In this document: one piece after another, positions 11,522-23,904 of the stretch
How positions within the stretch are numbered: the first letter of the stretch is position 1
How the letters are laid out: every line of letters starts with the position of its first letter
NCBI GenBank assembly: GCA_029582155.1
Contig: CM055908.1
Span: forward strand, 20,871,406-20,935,405
Direction of reading: 5' to 3'
Length of the DNA stretch: 64,000 nt
From: Panopea generosa
Taxonomy: Eukaryota > Mollusca > Bivalvia > Adapedonta > Hiatellidae
Notes under the pieces: model-generated
Database searches by the model: none
Told to the model about the DNA's origin: nothing
Seen by the model: the letters and a program-made list of their open reading frames with translations, nothing else
Made by a program: the position numbers and the translations under genes

Positions 11522-11830
11522 GCCGGGCACTATTAGCTCAGTCGGTTACGCGTCTGACTATCAATCCAGGGGTCGTGAGTTCGAATCCCCGCCCGGCAAC
11601 AGTCTCCGTGATGATTGATATACGTCATTGTGTCGCATTATCATTCGTCTCTCATCGCTGATTCAAGTGGGAAAGTTATCAGTTACTTGCGGAGATGGGG
11701 TGTGCTCGATTATTGGTTAACATTTAAGGATCCCAGGAAACAGTGGTTAGGTTAACTGATCGTCTGTTAGCCCTCGATGGCATAAAATGACGCTATATAT
11801 TCAATCAATCAATCAATCAATTCAATCAAT
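11522..11830 (+). repeat. SINE family A, full length
   Basis: Complete + strand copy. The tRNA-like head GCCGGGCACTATTAGCTCAG with A box TAGCTCAGTCGG and B box GGTTCGAATCCC-like GAGTTCGAATCCCC is followed by the body (CAGTCTCCGTGATGATTGAT, GTGGGAAAGTTATCAGTTAC, GGTTAGGTTAACTGATCGTC) and a (TCAA)n tail. The anticodon stem does not pair and the spacing before the A box is long, so this is a SINE head rather than a tRNA gene. Confidence 0.85.
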
Positions 11831-11839
11831 GTCTTATGA

Positions 11840-12350
11840 TTTTATTCCATCTTAATTAAGTCATATATTATTTTAACCATTTAATGTTTAACTGCATCTT
11901 AGTTGTAAATCTTGCCCTAAGGCAACTATAAAACACTTACAATCACATCTACATTTATTTAAAAACACGATTAAATATCCTTTACAAGCAATATATACTA
12001 AAACAAAATATGTTAAAACCAAAATGGAATATTCAATTACATAGCGACAGATGTTCATGTGACAGTTGATATAGCTCAGTTTTATATATACTGTGTGTTC
12101 GTAACTGGTTACCATTTTGACCATTGTGTCTTTCATTAATTGTCACAGCACAAAGTTTTATTATTTGTATTCAAATACTCTCGTAGTCTACGTATACACA
12201 TAGCTTTGCATTCATTATTACATTCGTTACCATCTCTCTCTCTTAAATAAATTACATGTTTCTCTCCCATGTCTTTGAAATATTCCTAGACCATCCGAGC
12301 ACTTTACGTATTATTCTACCAACTGGCATGTTTATTATACATCAAAGACG
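11840..12350. other. AT-rich spacer, nothing recognised
   Basis: Only short open frames of low-complexity composition. No repeat or RNA that I can support. Confidence 0.45.
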
Positions 12351-12359
12351 AACTGTTTC

Positions 12360-13078
12360 AGTTTTCTTGTTTTGTTGGGCAAGATTCCCACCCAAGATTG
12401 CTTCTAGAAGATACATTTGAGAAGTATTTTGTTAAACCTTGAAAAATTCTCCCTGCTTTATTCAAATCAGTTTCTATTTTACTGTCTTTAGTGTGACCCC
12501 CAACTGCCAAAAACAATAAAATAATACAGGTTAAATAACAGATGCAACTATTCTGGTAAAAACGGTGAAAGTCATTCCACTGGTACAAACATGTTTAGCA
12601 TATATTGCATCAAAATCCTATTTGCTGATTCTGAAACCTCGTTATTTGACATGTTCATGTTAATATGTCCATAAAATGAAAAAACACGATATTTGTAATA
12701 ACATTCGAAATCTATATTTGTTCCGCATTTAAATACAAAGTTTTGACCTAAAATGTAATACCTTAGTTTTTGTTTCGTTGACACACACATTTTACACCAT
12801 TCATTCAGTTTATCTAGCATTCTCTGCTATCCGTTTTATTCCCAGCGAGAAGATTAATATTATCAGCATACATTAAGTAACTAAACTTAAATCCTCTGTT
12901 AATGTTGCATTGCCGAAAATACTACTAATTTTAAAGTTGGTGATTTGGGGTATCGCTGTTTGAAACGTGAGAATCTCAGGGAATAATATTTTCCAACAAA
13001 ATTCACACAGTTTGTTAGGCTTTTATGTATGTTTACTGCTGCCCAATTTGATGACATCACTTCTGCTTTAAATATGCA
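12360..13078 (-). pseudogene. LINE reverse-transcriptase remnant (- strand)
   Basis: Conceptual translation of the - strand shows YADNINLLAGN, a decayed YADD box (motif C), then LDKLNEWCKMCVS, the usual 'L..WC..W' element, and an FKCGTNIDFECYYKYR / NNEVSESANRIL segment matching the thumb region of CR1/L2/jockey-type LINEs. The frame is broken by several stops and indels, so this is a dead fragment. It abuts a + strand LINE remnant of a different family at 13080. Confidence 0.6.
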
Positions 13079-13079
13079 C

Positions 13080-13660
13080 AATGACTACCAGACCTACTCG
13101 CCAAGACATAGTTATTGGTATGCTGGATCATACGAGCATTGAAGCATATAAAGACTTACAAAAACTTACTTTCTTTGGAACATTGTGCAGAATGAAAATG
13201 ACATGTTTGGTACAACACATTCTGATACAAATCTAACCGTTAGAAACGAATCTTCGTTTCGTACCAGTTTTAGTTAGGATATTGACTATGTATGAATTGA
13301 TTTCCTCTTGAGGTTAATATTTAGTGTCTAATACTTTAATCAAAGTTCCGTTGGAAGAGTGAGTGTTGATCCACCGTCTTAAAACATGAAGATTCCATAT
13401 GGCTTTCCAGAATGTATTCAAATGATGACTTTATATGCTTTCGTCGTTTAATCCTTAACTCAATCATTAGGCATTTTAATCCTAAAAAAAACCCAATACA
13501 TTTGAGTTAATGACATTTATGGCGAAACATCAACAACTAACACCCATGCCGTGTCCGAAATGTGATCAAATAACCACTGACGAAAAGCATCTTCTTATCG
13601 ATTGTTTGGACCGTACGATAAAGACATGTTGAGAACTGAATACTGGAATATGGGATAAAT
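13080..13660 (+). pseudogene. LINE C-terminal remnant, same family as the 44-49 kb element
   Basis: A frame starting near 13084 gives RPTRQDIVIGMLDHTSIEA...KLTFFGTLCRMK, which lines up with YTRIDVVLSMLGCLSMEA...KLIFLGQLCRLS of the large LINE. Further on, CPKCDQITTDEKHLLIDC (about 13544-13597) corresponds to its CSKCGLPSSYLVEHVLLDC zinc-knuckle-like motif. Many stops and indels separate the blocks. Confidence 0.6.
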
Positions 13661-13697
13661 TAGTTTAGTATAGCTCTGATCAGCTCTGTACAATATG

Positions 13698-14195
13698 TTA
13701 AAGCAACACATTCACGTTTAAACTTTTTTAAAAAGTTTTTCAATTGAGTTGTGAGCACATTTCCCATATATAAATATATGGTCAGTGAGCTGTATATGTG
13801 CTAACAAACACTATCCAGAACGCTTTAGAATTATAAAAAAAAGATGTCCAAATTATAAAGCGTGACAAACGCTTTATAAATTATTTTTAAATTGCTGAGG
13901 ATTCCAACTTGGCTTCAAATTGAATTATGCGAGTCGTATTAAAAAACTTCACGTTTTAGTGCGTAGTGTACTTTACCTGCCTTGAAAGTCATTTTGACAA
14001 TTTTTTTTGACTCGGGTGAGTTACACGCTTGTTTTATAAAGTGTTAGTCACGCATTATAATTTGGGCATCATTTTGTACGGGATTGTGTTTATATGCTCA
14101 TATACAGCTAATTGATCATATGTTATATGGGAAATGTGCCCATAACTCAATTAATTTTTTTTTTTAAAAGTTCAAACGTGGATGTGTTGCTTTAA
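13698..14195. mobile_element. Foldback/MITE element with long inverted arms
   Basis: The left arm TTAAAGCAACACATTCACGT continues as AAACTTTTTTAAAAAG...CAATTGAGTTGTGAGCACATTTCCCATATA. The right arm is its complement (TATATGGGAAATGTGCCCAT ... GTGTTGCTTTAA). Further inner blocks (GAGCTGTATATGTGCT, AAAGCGTGA) are also mirrored, so most of the ~500 bp can fold back on itself. TTAA is present at both tips. There is no coding capacity. Confidence 0.75.
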
Positions 14196-14199
14196 ATAC

Positions 14200-14940
14200 A
14201 GCAGGCAACGATCAATTAACTTTATACATGATTGGTATGACAGATTGTTATTTAACACAAGTGCTAAATATAATATGAACAATAATCAGACTGTACGGTA
14301 CAAAATACAACATATATTAAACATAGTTATGCGTGTAATTGTTACCCCGTTATGTAACTGATGGCGTGTATACTATATGTCGTTATCGTGCAATACACGT
14401 TCAAGTTCATGTTTCTGCATTAGAACTATTATGTTCATATTCGATTACATGCATGTAGTTTTATATTCTCTGGCCTATACTAATGTTGATTTATATGCAT
14501 GATATATAATGTTATATGTGCTGTAAATGACATGACACTGACATACACGCACACTGATTCAGCAGACGGTGAAATACGTCACAGTTTGATACAATATCTC
14601 ACCTAAATATTTGAACTTCTGCAAGATTTTTGCAATATCAAATCTACTCACACAATTGACAAAATCATGACATGGCAATTTTAAGTTACATGTATTTTGT
14701 TTACCGAAATAAAATCAGCATAGTTTCTTTTATTATTATATACTTCCTTGTTTGCTTAAATGTATTTTAACGATGCTGGATACTACTGTAGGTAAACAGA
14801 AATGTTTACAAAAACATTTTTAAGTGAAATACAGATATAATTTTAATAGAATCTGTTAAGAACGCCATGTATTAATTTTGTCCGATGCATGTAAATCGGT
14901 ATGTCCTAATTTTGTCTGATGTATGTTTATCATATTGAAA
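14200..14940. other. AT-rich spacer, nothing recognised
   Basis: No coding or repeat signal that I can support. It ends at minisatellite B. Confidence 0.45.
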
Positions 14941-14950
14941 GAATCTTACA

Positions 14951-16229
14951 CATGTTGATACATCGGCATATGTCAATGGAGTGTAGCGCCACAGACCCTG
15001 TTGATACATCGACAGATGTCAATGGAGTGTAGTGTAGCGCCATAAACCCTGTTGGTACATCGACATATGTCAATGGAGTGTAGTGTAGCGCCATAAACCC
15101 TGTTGGTACATCGACATATGTCAATGGAGTGTAGTGTAGCGCCATAAACCCTGTTGATACATCGACATATGTCAATGGAGTGTAGTGTAGCGCCATAAAC
15201 CCTGTTGGTACATCGGCAGATGTCAATGGAGTTTAGCGCAACAAACCCTGTTGTTACATCGACAGATGTCAATTGAGTGTAGCGCCACAAACCCTGTTGG
15301 TACATCGACATATGTCAATGGAGTGTAGTGTAGCGCCATAAACCCTGTTGGTACATCGACATATGTCAATGGAGTGTAGTGTAGCGCCATAAACCCTGTT
15401 GGTACATCGACAGATGTCAATGGAGTGTAGCGCCACAAACCCTGTTGATACATCGACAGATGTCAATGGAGTTTAGCGCAACAAACCCTGTTGTTACATC
15501 GACAGATGTCAATTGAGTGTAGCGCCACAGCCCTGTTGGTACATCGACATATGTCAATGGAGTGTAGTGTAGCGCCATAAACCCTGTTGGTACATCGACA
15601 TATGTCAATGGAGTGTAGTGTAGCGCCATAAACCCTGTTGGTACATCGGCAGATGTCAATGGAGTGTAGCGCCACAAACCCTGTTGATACATCGACAGAT
15701 GTCAATGGAGTGTAGCGCCACAAACCCTGTTGGTACATCGGCAGATGTCAATGGAGTGTAGCGCCACAAACCCTTTTGTTACATCGACATATGTCAATTG
15801 AGTTTAGCGCCACAAACCCTGTTGTTACATCGACAGATGTCTTTAGCGCCACAAACCCTGTTGGTACATCGACGTATGTCAATGTAGTGTAGCGCCACAA
15901 ACCCTGTTGGTACATCGACAGATGTCAATGGAGTGTAGCGCCACAAACCCTGTAGTTACATCGACAGATGTCAATGGAGTGTAGCGCCACAAACCCTGTT
16001 GTTACATCGACAGATGTCAATGGAGTGTAGCGCCACAAACCCTGTTGGTACATCGACGGTTGTCAATGGAGTGTAGCGCCACAAACCCTGTTGATACATC
16101 GACAGATGTCAATGGAGTGTAGCGCCACAAACCCTGTTGGTACATCGACGTATGTCAATGGAGTTTAGCGCCACAAACCCTGTCGGTACATCGACATATG
16201 TCAATGGAGTGTAGCGCCACAAACCCTGG
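14951..16229. repeat. Minisatellite B, 46/51-bp units, ~27 copies
   Basis: Units read GTTGGTACATCGACAGATGT then CAATGGAGTGTAGCGCCACAAACCCT. Two length classes exist: 46 bp, and 51 bp where GTGTAG is duplicated to GTGTAGTGTAG. The short inner palindrome GACATATGTC is frequent. Overlapping frames through the array are artefacts. Blocks of long and short units alternate in a repeated order at 15050-15220, 15310-15410 and 15540-15640. Confidence 0.95.
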
Positions 16230-16390
16230 GAGAAGACGGGGTTTATAAGGCATTCAAGTGCCATGAATGCTTACATTAGGGTAGTTATAAATTATTTAAA
16301 ATACGTTATATCAGCTTGGCACCTCCAACTCATCGGGAAAGTTATTGTACTTTCTGTAAATCAATATCATTTTCAGCCGCTACATATCTT

Positions 16391-16567
16391 CGTGATGTTT
16401 TATATACGAATTGCGTTTCATTATCATTTGTCTCTCACCGCTGATTCAGGTGAGAAAGTTATCAGTTGCTTGTGGCGATGGGGTGTGCTTCCAGGATCAC
16501 ATGAAATAGTGGTTAGGTTGACAGATCGTCTGTTTGCCCTCGATGGCATAAAAATGACGCTAAGTAT

Positions 16568-16647
<80 letters not shown>
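16391..16647 (+). repeat. SINE family A, 5'-truncated, long (TCAA)n tail
   Basis: Starts at CGTGATG within the SINE body, passes CTCACCGCTGATTCAGGTGA, GGTTAGGTTGACAGATCGTC and CCCTCGATGGCATAAAAATG, and ends with about 75 bases of (TCAA)n. The tRNA head is absent. Confidence 0.85.
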
Positions 16648-17066
16648 CCGCTACACTATCAATCATAGAAATAGAGTACCCAAAAATGAAATCGTCGTAT
16701 TTTTATTGATCAATATACCTTATGAATGACAGACACAAGGGAACATTTTACTTAAACTGGTTGTTTACTGGATATATTAGCGGGGTATTTATAGTAATTT
16801 AAAAACCTAGACTGCTTCTTATATCCATGAGATGTTCAGAGTGACTTATATAATATAGCCACAGACAATGGTTGTGGTAAAACAATATTATACACAAGAA
16901 TAAACAATTCAATAACTGTCTGGGGCGTTGCTGCCTTAAGTTCGTGTAGGCAAAGGCCTACACCTTTCTCAGAAAAAACTTAAAAAACTAAAACAAAAAA
17001 TGTAAAGTACATGTGCATATATGACTGCGTGTTTGATCTCGTGTCACATGCATGCGCGAGTGAGTG

Positions 17067-17445
17067 TGTATCTATTATAACAATGTTTTGTAAAACAATC
17101 AAACATATGGTTGCCTAACTAGTCAACTTACATTTCGTTTCGGTAAAATAACTTTATGTTAAGAAATTGAAAAAGACAACAACAACTTGTTTAAAATATA
17201 CTTATGATTTAAATGTATTACTGATTGATAATAGTATAGCGATTCAGTCGTTTCCTTTGTATACGTGTATAATCAATGTCGTCATGAGTTCATGTGTTTC
17301 GTTTATACTTTGTAATATAGAAATTATATGTATATGCCAGAGACACAGATACATGTATTATGTCTCTGTGTATGCTTATACTGTTCAATATTTGTGAAAT
17401 GAAGCATTTTTAATTGTTTTACAAAACATTGTTATAATAGATACA
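17067..17445. mobile_element. MITE with 33-bp perfect terminal inverted repeats
   Basis: The 33 bases at 17067-17099 (TGTATCTATTATAACAATG...) are the exact complement of 17413-17445. The ~310-bp interior is AT-rich and holds no convincing gene. No clear target duplication. Perfect arms point to recent activity. Confidence 0.75.
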
Positions 17446-17611
17446 TGTTCTCTAAAGGCTTGTCATTCGTAGAAAGACAAGGCTAAAAAAGGGGAGAAAC
17501 ATTTTATTGTTTGTTGACACTTGCACTGCCAAACTATCATTAGAAAAGTAGGGCGTCATGCTTCATGGAAGAGATATTTCTGTTCAGTGTGTACACTGTT
17601 GACAAAATGAA

Positions 17612-17653
17612 GAGGGGGGGGGGGGGGGGGGGGGGGGGGGGAGTGGGGGGGGG
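17612..17653. repeat. G-rich homopolymer tract
   Basis: About 40 nearly pure G bases with A and T interruptions. It creates an artefactual Pro-rich frame on the - strand and could form G-quadruplexes. Confidence 0.9.
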
Positions 17654-18398
17654 ACACCTTTCCGATCTCTCGGTTTGAAATAGTACCGAGCAATAAATGG
17701 GGAATATGCAAACGCATAGCAATTTCCACATAAACATTGACGTATTTTAAAGGGTAAAAAAAAATCAACAACAGTTCAATTAATAAATAATATATTTTAA
17801 ATAAATACATTTTATAGAAAATACCAATGCACTATTAACAATTCGTTGACAAAATGTTTTCTTTCATAGAGCTATCTATTCTTGACTTTCTGTCTAAGAT
17901 AAGAAAGGTAAATATATTAAATTAGATAATATCGTCCGCAAACAAAAATGTGGCACATTTCATTTGAGTTGAATTCTGAAATGGTATCCCCTAACTCGTG
18001 TTAACAGTTTTGTCAGCAAACATCATGTTCCAAGGACGCGCTCTGAAATAAACAAAACGGAGAAGTAAAATGAGAGTAACGCACAAAGACTGTCTGGTCA
18101 AGCCCTCTTTAGAAATAGGAAAATATTATGAAGCATATATACATACTATTATTAAAAGCAACAACCATAACATAATAACAGTAATAATGATAACAAAATT
18201 AAAGTAATAATAATAAAATCAATTTAACTGACTACTGAGCGCCATTTAATGCCATCGAGAGAATAAAATCAAACGGAAAACGCACGCACGCACGGACGCA
18301 CGTGTACACACACAAAATCTTGGTGTACCTCTTGATGTCTCCAAAAGGTAAGGTGTGATAATTTGTTTAATTTACATATGTGCTGCAGGTAATAAAAC

Positions 18399-21128
18399 CT
18401 GTTAGTTCAACGAACGGCGCTGTTTGTATGTGTCCGATTGTAGGTCAAAGGCTATGGTTTGACGACCAGCGTTATTAGTATGTGGCCGGTAGTGTCTAAG
18501 ACCCTATAGTTCAACGGCCAGCGCTATTTGTTTGTGACCGGTCTTTAGCCAGACGCTATAGTTTGACGACGAGCATTATTTGTATATGTCCGGTAGTAGG
18601 TCAGACCCTATAGTACAACGTCCAACATTTTTTGTTCGTGTCCAGTTATTAGCCAGACGCTATAGTTTGACGACCAGGGTAATTTGTTTGTGTCCAGTCT
18701 TTAGCCAGACGCTATAGTTTGACGACCAGCATTATTTGTATATGTCCGGTAGTAGGTCAGACCCTATAGTACAACGTCCAACATTTTTTGTTTGTGTCCA
18801 GTTTTTAGCCAGACGCTATAGTTTGACGACCAGGGTAATTTGTTTGTGTCCAGTCTTTAGCCAGATGCTATAGTTTGACGACCAGCATTATTTGTATATG
18901 TCCGGTAGTAGGTTAGACCCTATAGTTCAGCGACCAGCGCTATTTATTTGTGTCCGGTCATTAGCCAGACGCTATAGTTTGACGACCAGCGTTATCTATA
19001 TATGTCCGGTAGTAGGTTAAACCCTATAGTTCAGCGATCAGCGCTATTTGTTTGTGTCCGGTCTTTAGCCAGACGCTATGGTTTGACGACCAGCGTTATC
19101 TGTATATGTCCGGTAGTAGGTTAGACCCTATAGTTCAGCGACCAGCGCTATTTGTTTGTGACCGGTCTTTAGCCAGACGCTATGGTTTGACGACCAGCGT
19201 TATCTGTATATGTCCGGTAGTAGGTTAGACCCTATAGTTCAGCGACCAGCGCTATTTGTTTGTGTCCGATCTTTAGCCAGACGCTATAGTTTGACGACCA
19301 ACATTATTTGTATATGTCCGGTAGTAGGTTAGACCCTATAGTTCAGCGACCAGTGCTATTTGTTTGTGTCCGGTCTTTAGCCAAACGCTTTAGTTTGACG
19401 ACCAGCATTATTTGTATATGTCCGGTTGTAGGTTAGACCCTATAGTTCAGCGACCAGCGCTTTTTGTTTGTGTCCGGTCTTTAGCCAGACGCTATAGTTT
19501 GACGACCAGCGTTATTTGTATATGTCCGGTAGTAGGTTAGACCCTATAGTTCAGCGACCAGCGCTATTTGTTTGTGTCCGGTCTTTAGCCAGACGCTATA
19601 GTTTGACGACCAGTGTTATCTGTATATGTCGGGTAGTAGGTTAGACCCTATAGTTCAGCGATCAGCGCTATTTGTTTGTGTCCGGTCTTTAGCTAGACGC
19701 TATAGTTTGACGACCAGCATTATTTGTATATGTCCGGTAGTAGGTTAGACCCTATAGTTCAGCGACCAGCGCTATTTGTTTGTGTCCGGTCTTTAGCCAG
19801 ACGCTATAGTTTGACGACCAGTGTTATCTGTATATGTCCGGTAGTAGGTTAGACCCTATAGTTCAGCGATCAGCGCTATTTGTTTGTGTCCGGTCTTTAG
19901 CCAGACGCTATAGTTTGACGACCAGCGTTATCTGTAAATGTCCGGTAGTAGGTTAGACCCTATAGTTCAGCGACCAGCGTTATTTGTTTGTGACCGGTCT
20001 TTAGCCAGACACTATGGTTTGACGACCAGCGTTATCTGTATATGTCCGGTAGTAGGTTAGTCCCTATAGTTCAACGACCAGCGCTATTTGTTTGTGTCCG
20101 GTCTTTAGCCAGACGCTATAGTTTGACGACCAGCGTTATCTGTATATGTCCGGTAGTAGGTTAGACCCTATAGTTCAGCGATCAGCGCTATTTGTTTGTG
20201 TCCGGTCTTTAGCCAGACGCTATAGTTTGACGACCAGCGTTATCTGTATATGTCCAGTAGTAGGTTAGACCCTATAGTTCAGCAACCAGCGTTATTTGTT
20301 TGTGACCGGTCTTTAGCCAGACGCTATGGTTTGACGACCAGCATTATCTGTATATGTCTGGTAGTAGGTTAGACCCTATAGTTCAGCGACCAGCGCTATT
20401 TGTTTGTGTCCGGTCTTTAGCCAAACGCTTTAGTTTGACGACCAGCGTTATTTGTATATGTCCGGTTGTAGGTTAGACCCTATAGTTCAGCGACCAGCGC
20501 TTTTTGTTTGTGTCCAGTCTTTAGCCAGACGCTATAGTTTGACGACCAGCCTTATTTGTATATGTCCGGTAGTAAGTTAGACCCTATAGTTCAGCGACCA
20601 GCGCTATTTGTTTGTGTCCGGTCTTTAGCCAGACGCTATAGTTTGACGACCAGCGTTATCTGTATATGTCGGGTAGTAGGTTAGACCCTATAGTTCAGCG
20701 ACCAGTGCTATTTGTTTGTGTCCGGTCTTTAGCCAGACGCTATGGTTTGACGACCAGCGTTATCTGTATATGTCCGGTAGTAGGTCAGACCCTATAGTTC
20801 AACGGCCAGCGTTATTTGTTTGTGACCGGTCTTTAGCCAGACGCTATGGTTTGACGACCAGCGTTATCTGTATATGTCCGGTAGTAGGTCAGACCCTATA
20901 GTTCAACGGCCAGCGTTATTTGTTTGTGACCGGTCTTTAGCCAGACGCTATAGTTTGACGACCAGCGTTATCTGTATATGTCCGGTAGTAGGTCAGACCC
21001 TATAGTACAACGTCCAACATTTTTTGTTTGTGTCCAGTATTTAGCCAGGCGCTATAGTTTGGCGAACAGTGTTATTGCATGTGTCAGGTAGTAGGTCAGA
21101 CCTTATATAGTTCAACGTCCAGCATTAT
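18399..21128. repeat. Minisatellite C, 104-bp dimeric unit, ~26 copies
   Basis: The unit is two diverged 52-bp halves: GACGCTATAGTTTGACGACC + AGCGTTATCTGTATATGTCC + GGTAGTAGGTTAGACC, and CTATAGTTCAGCGACCAGCG + CTATTTGTTTGTGTCCGGTC + TTTAGCCA. Each half is homologous to the 52-bp unit of minisatellite A, so C is a higher-order array grown from the same ancestral repeat. It ends about 200 bases past the stop of paralogue 2. Confidence 0.95.
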
Positions 21129-21324
21129 GTTTGTCCAGCTACAATTCCAAAACTTGTTTTACGTTTCTGGTAGTAAGTCACTTTAGTTCAACCTTAAATC
21201 ATAGTTTCCACATTCAAATATCGCCAATTAGAGGACTCGTATCACAGCGTCTTAACCATGAAGCCGTTTATGATATTGCTTTACAGATGTGTTGTATAAT
21301 CTGTGAACTTACATTTAAGTATAC

Positions 21325-23198
21325 CTATCGACCGCCAATAGGTGACCCACTAGAACTACTAGCAGCCGAGTTATCGAAAACAATGGTCGCCGGTTCACTG
21401 GACGTATTTGAAAAAGACAGCAACACCGCAGCCAGTACGATAGCCATTACTGAAAATAGGATATAAACTTCAATACAAAAAATTCAATAGCTAACATTGG
21501 TTTATTAATGAAAAAAAAATAATAATAATAAAAATTATAATAATAATTATAATAATAATAATAACAATATCAATATAAATAATAATAAAATACTAGTAAT
21601 AAATAAATAAATACTACTATTAATAATGATAATACAACAATAATAATATAGTCTTTATTTAAAGGGAAACTAACTGGAACAAGGCAATCTTCCATGAGGC
21701 CCTCAAATATATAATTACATTATTTACAGCAATGTGCTAAATAATAGTTTAAACTTATTTATTTTACTTCGATTGTGAAATAAGTTCTTACAACTTAGAC
21801 AAAACACGCTCGAAGTCTTCCTGGGTAGAACCAGTACAAAGCATATGCGGAAAAAGTGTCTTGCTCAAGGACACTACACTAAATAATAGTCACATAAAAA
21901 ACAAAAACAATAGCAGTAGACATACATGAAGTTATTCATAGATTTTAGGTACAAGAATATGAATTATAAATGTATTTTTGACAATACGTATGGTTTTCAT
22001 GAGTCATTCTGAGTCACATGATTATTCTTTACTCATTTCTATACTCCTCTAACGCTGGATTCTTTGTTGATAAGGGACAAACGGAACCTAAAAGAAGTTA
22101 AGAAGCACACATTGCATAATTAATTTTCATCTTCAATTATGTTTCTCTCCAACAATTCATTATGCATAATTCCATCTTTTAAAAACTATATCATTTTCTG
22201 TTTCGGAAAAAAGAAACAAAACCAAGATTTTTATTTTCAGAAACACGGTCAATTTCTTCTATACAAACCTAAAAATTTATGAATGATCTTAAGTTTTACA
22301 CTCAACATGATTTAGAACTAACAAGGGCGCCACGATGGTCCTGATTCGCTCACCTTCAGCAAAGGAGACGTGGCAAACAAAAGTGCGCACAAAGTAAAAT
22401 ATGAGTCGACATAATTACGGATTATACCTCAGACATTTATTATCAGGAATTTCCCATTAAAAAACCAGTCCGAGATATAACGGTTATATACTTACTGTTT
22501 AAGTTTAGTGAATATCTAATCAAATGGGGTGCTAGTGACAACACATCGACAAATAGCGACATTTTTTATGATTCAAGGGCCATAACTTTCTGACGTTAAT
22601 TAACCGAGTTTGCAAGTTTAAACACTTAATAGAGATATTACGATTACTGTGTGAGTAAAAATGTTTGTGTATTTTACGATTCAAGGCCCATAACTCTGAT
22701 AACAATTATCCAATTTGACAAGTTAAATAATTTATTCAACATAATAATCATTTTGATTGTATTACTACTGTGAACGTTATTTAAAAAATAACGAAAAATC
22801 CGGTGCTATAATGCACATGGCATAAAGGTTTACAGTCACCGAACTTCTGACCTGCATTTATATAGATTTAATCTTGGTTATACAAGAAGTATTTGTCGCA
22901 GTTCTAAACTCATTAAATCGATACACAAAAAAATGAACGGGCGAACGGACGGACAAACATTCCGCCATGTGCCATCAGATCGATGACATCAAAATGGTGA
23001 ATGCCAAACTTATTTATCAATAAAATCAGCTCACCATAGTTACTTACATATATATCCACCGGTCGCTCCAAAGATACCAGGGGCCGGTGCCCCAACAGGA
23101 CCGTAGAAGTTCTGCGAATCGTAGCCACCAAGGAACCCTTGCGCCATTACTCCCATAACACATGCTGCGCATGCCAGAAGAACGGTTGCCAACCTCAT
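21325..23198 (-). CDS. Small secreted/type I membrane protein, paralogue 2 (91 aa)
   Basis: Two coding exons, 23198-23048 (151 nt, the same length as in paralogue 1) and 21449-21325 (125 nt). The donor is T|GTAAGTAAC and the acceptor TATTTTCAG|T; the intron is phase 1 and 1.6 kb. The 91-residue product has a signal peptide differing from paralogue 1 at only two of 20 positions (MRLATVLL...GVMAQ). A Gly/Pro-rich segment follows (GFLGGYDSQNFYGPVG, PAPGIFGATGGY), then a hydrophobic span MAIVLAAVLLSF, SNTSS, and a Ser-rich tail ending SPIGGR. The tail and the N-terminal segment diverge while SNTSS and PIGGR are kept, which suggests selection on both ends. A frame on the opposite strand over 21131-21466 is a shadow of exon 2. 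Function unknown. Confidence 0.75.
21515..21660. repeat. AAT-rich simple repeat
   Basis: Degenerate (AAT/ATA)n of about 140 bases inside the intron of paralogue 2; absent from the intron of paralogue 1. Confidence 0.85.
21758..21880 (-). repeat. SINE family B in intron of paralogue 2
   Basis: Reverse copy with ATTTTACTTCGATTGTGAAA, CTTACAACTTAGAC, GAAGTCTTCCTGGGTAGAAC and CAAAGCATATGCGG. It occupies the same intron as the SINE at 5556-5715 in paralogue 1. Confidence 0.65.
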
Positions 23199-23394
23199 TT
23201 TGATAAAATACTTGATCTAAAACGGATGTAAACGGGTTCATTTCAAAACGCAGATTAGAAATACAAAATATGAAACGCAAATAACATAAAATAAACTTGA
23301 TCTTGAACAAGTAATGTTTTTCGATTATTTGATAGAAAGGCCACATGATTAAAACTTATACCAAGTAGCCTACGTTTAGTCTGAATTATAATGG

Positions 23395-23900
23395 GAGGGG
23401 AAGGTTGTACGTTACTGTTGCTGAGAGTTGAGAGAGAGTTGAGAGAAGCGAGCGAGTTTGTCATATATGTAAATCAAATGATATTGAAGACGAGTTTCAT
23501 TTCATTTTAATTGGGAACCATACTGTGTAATTCGGAAAAAAATATATTCCAGGTTACTATTTCAAAAAAACTGAGTATGTTTAAATTTGTGGAGTTGATG
23601 TAGTCACCAAATGCAAATAAAATTCACAAATTATTTAAATTTCTATCGCAAGCGTTTAAATTAAGATGTTCATTACCAAATGTTGTTACAGACTAAATTT
23701 ATATAATTTATTTTCCATGTTTTGAGAAAGTATCATCCTCTTTTAGAAACATAACTAATTTAACAAACATTCAAAAGATTCGAGAGTAACATAATATAAT
23801 TAAACTGTATATTTTAACTTTGTTCAGATATATCACATGTGTGTGTATATATTTTGTCATATATTTGTAATGATGAAAAACTGAATGCTGTAATGTGATA
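23395..23900 (+). pseudogene. LINE C-terminal/3'UTR fragment
   Basis: A + strand frame gives ERVCHICKSNDIEDEFHFIL, nearly the same as RKCQICNSNDIEDEFHFVL at 27660-27720, the C-terminal zinc-knuckle-like motif of a LINE ORF2. The next stretch keeps matches such as KKYIPGYYFKK and KFVEL broken by indels. The 3' part (TGTAATGATGAAAAACTG near 23866) matches the 3'UTR of the 27.4 kb fragment. Confidence 0.65.
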
Positions 23901-23904
23901 CAAC

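Noticed and set aside
11522-11600. A tRNA gene
   Set aside because: A and B boxes are present, but the anticodon stem does not pair, the spacing before the A box is too long, and the sequence continues into the SINE body and TCAA tail.
14930-15738. Repeat-protein-like frames on the - strand (TPLTYVDVPTGFMALHY)
   Set aside because: Artefact of the 46/51-bp minisatellite; several overlapping frames are equally open.
17540-17810. Pro-rich protein on the - strand
   Set aside because: Generated by the poly-G tract at 17612-17653.
17930-18010. FADDI-like reverse transcriptase motif on the - strand
   Set aside because: A lone FADDI with no other RT motif around it; the corresponding part of the first duplication copy does not support it.
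21131-21466. 111-codon + strand frame
   Set aside because: Antisense shadow of exon 2 of paralogue 2; codon use and conservation favour the - strand.
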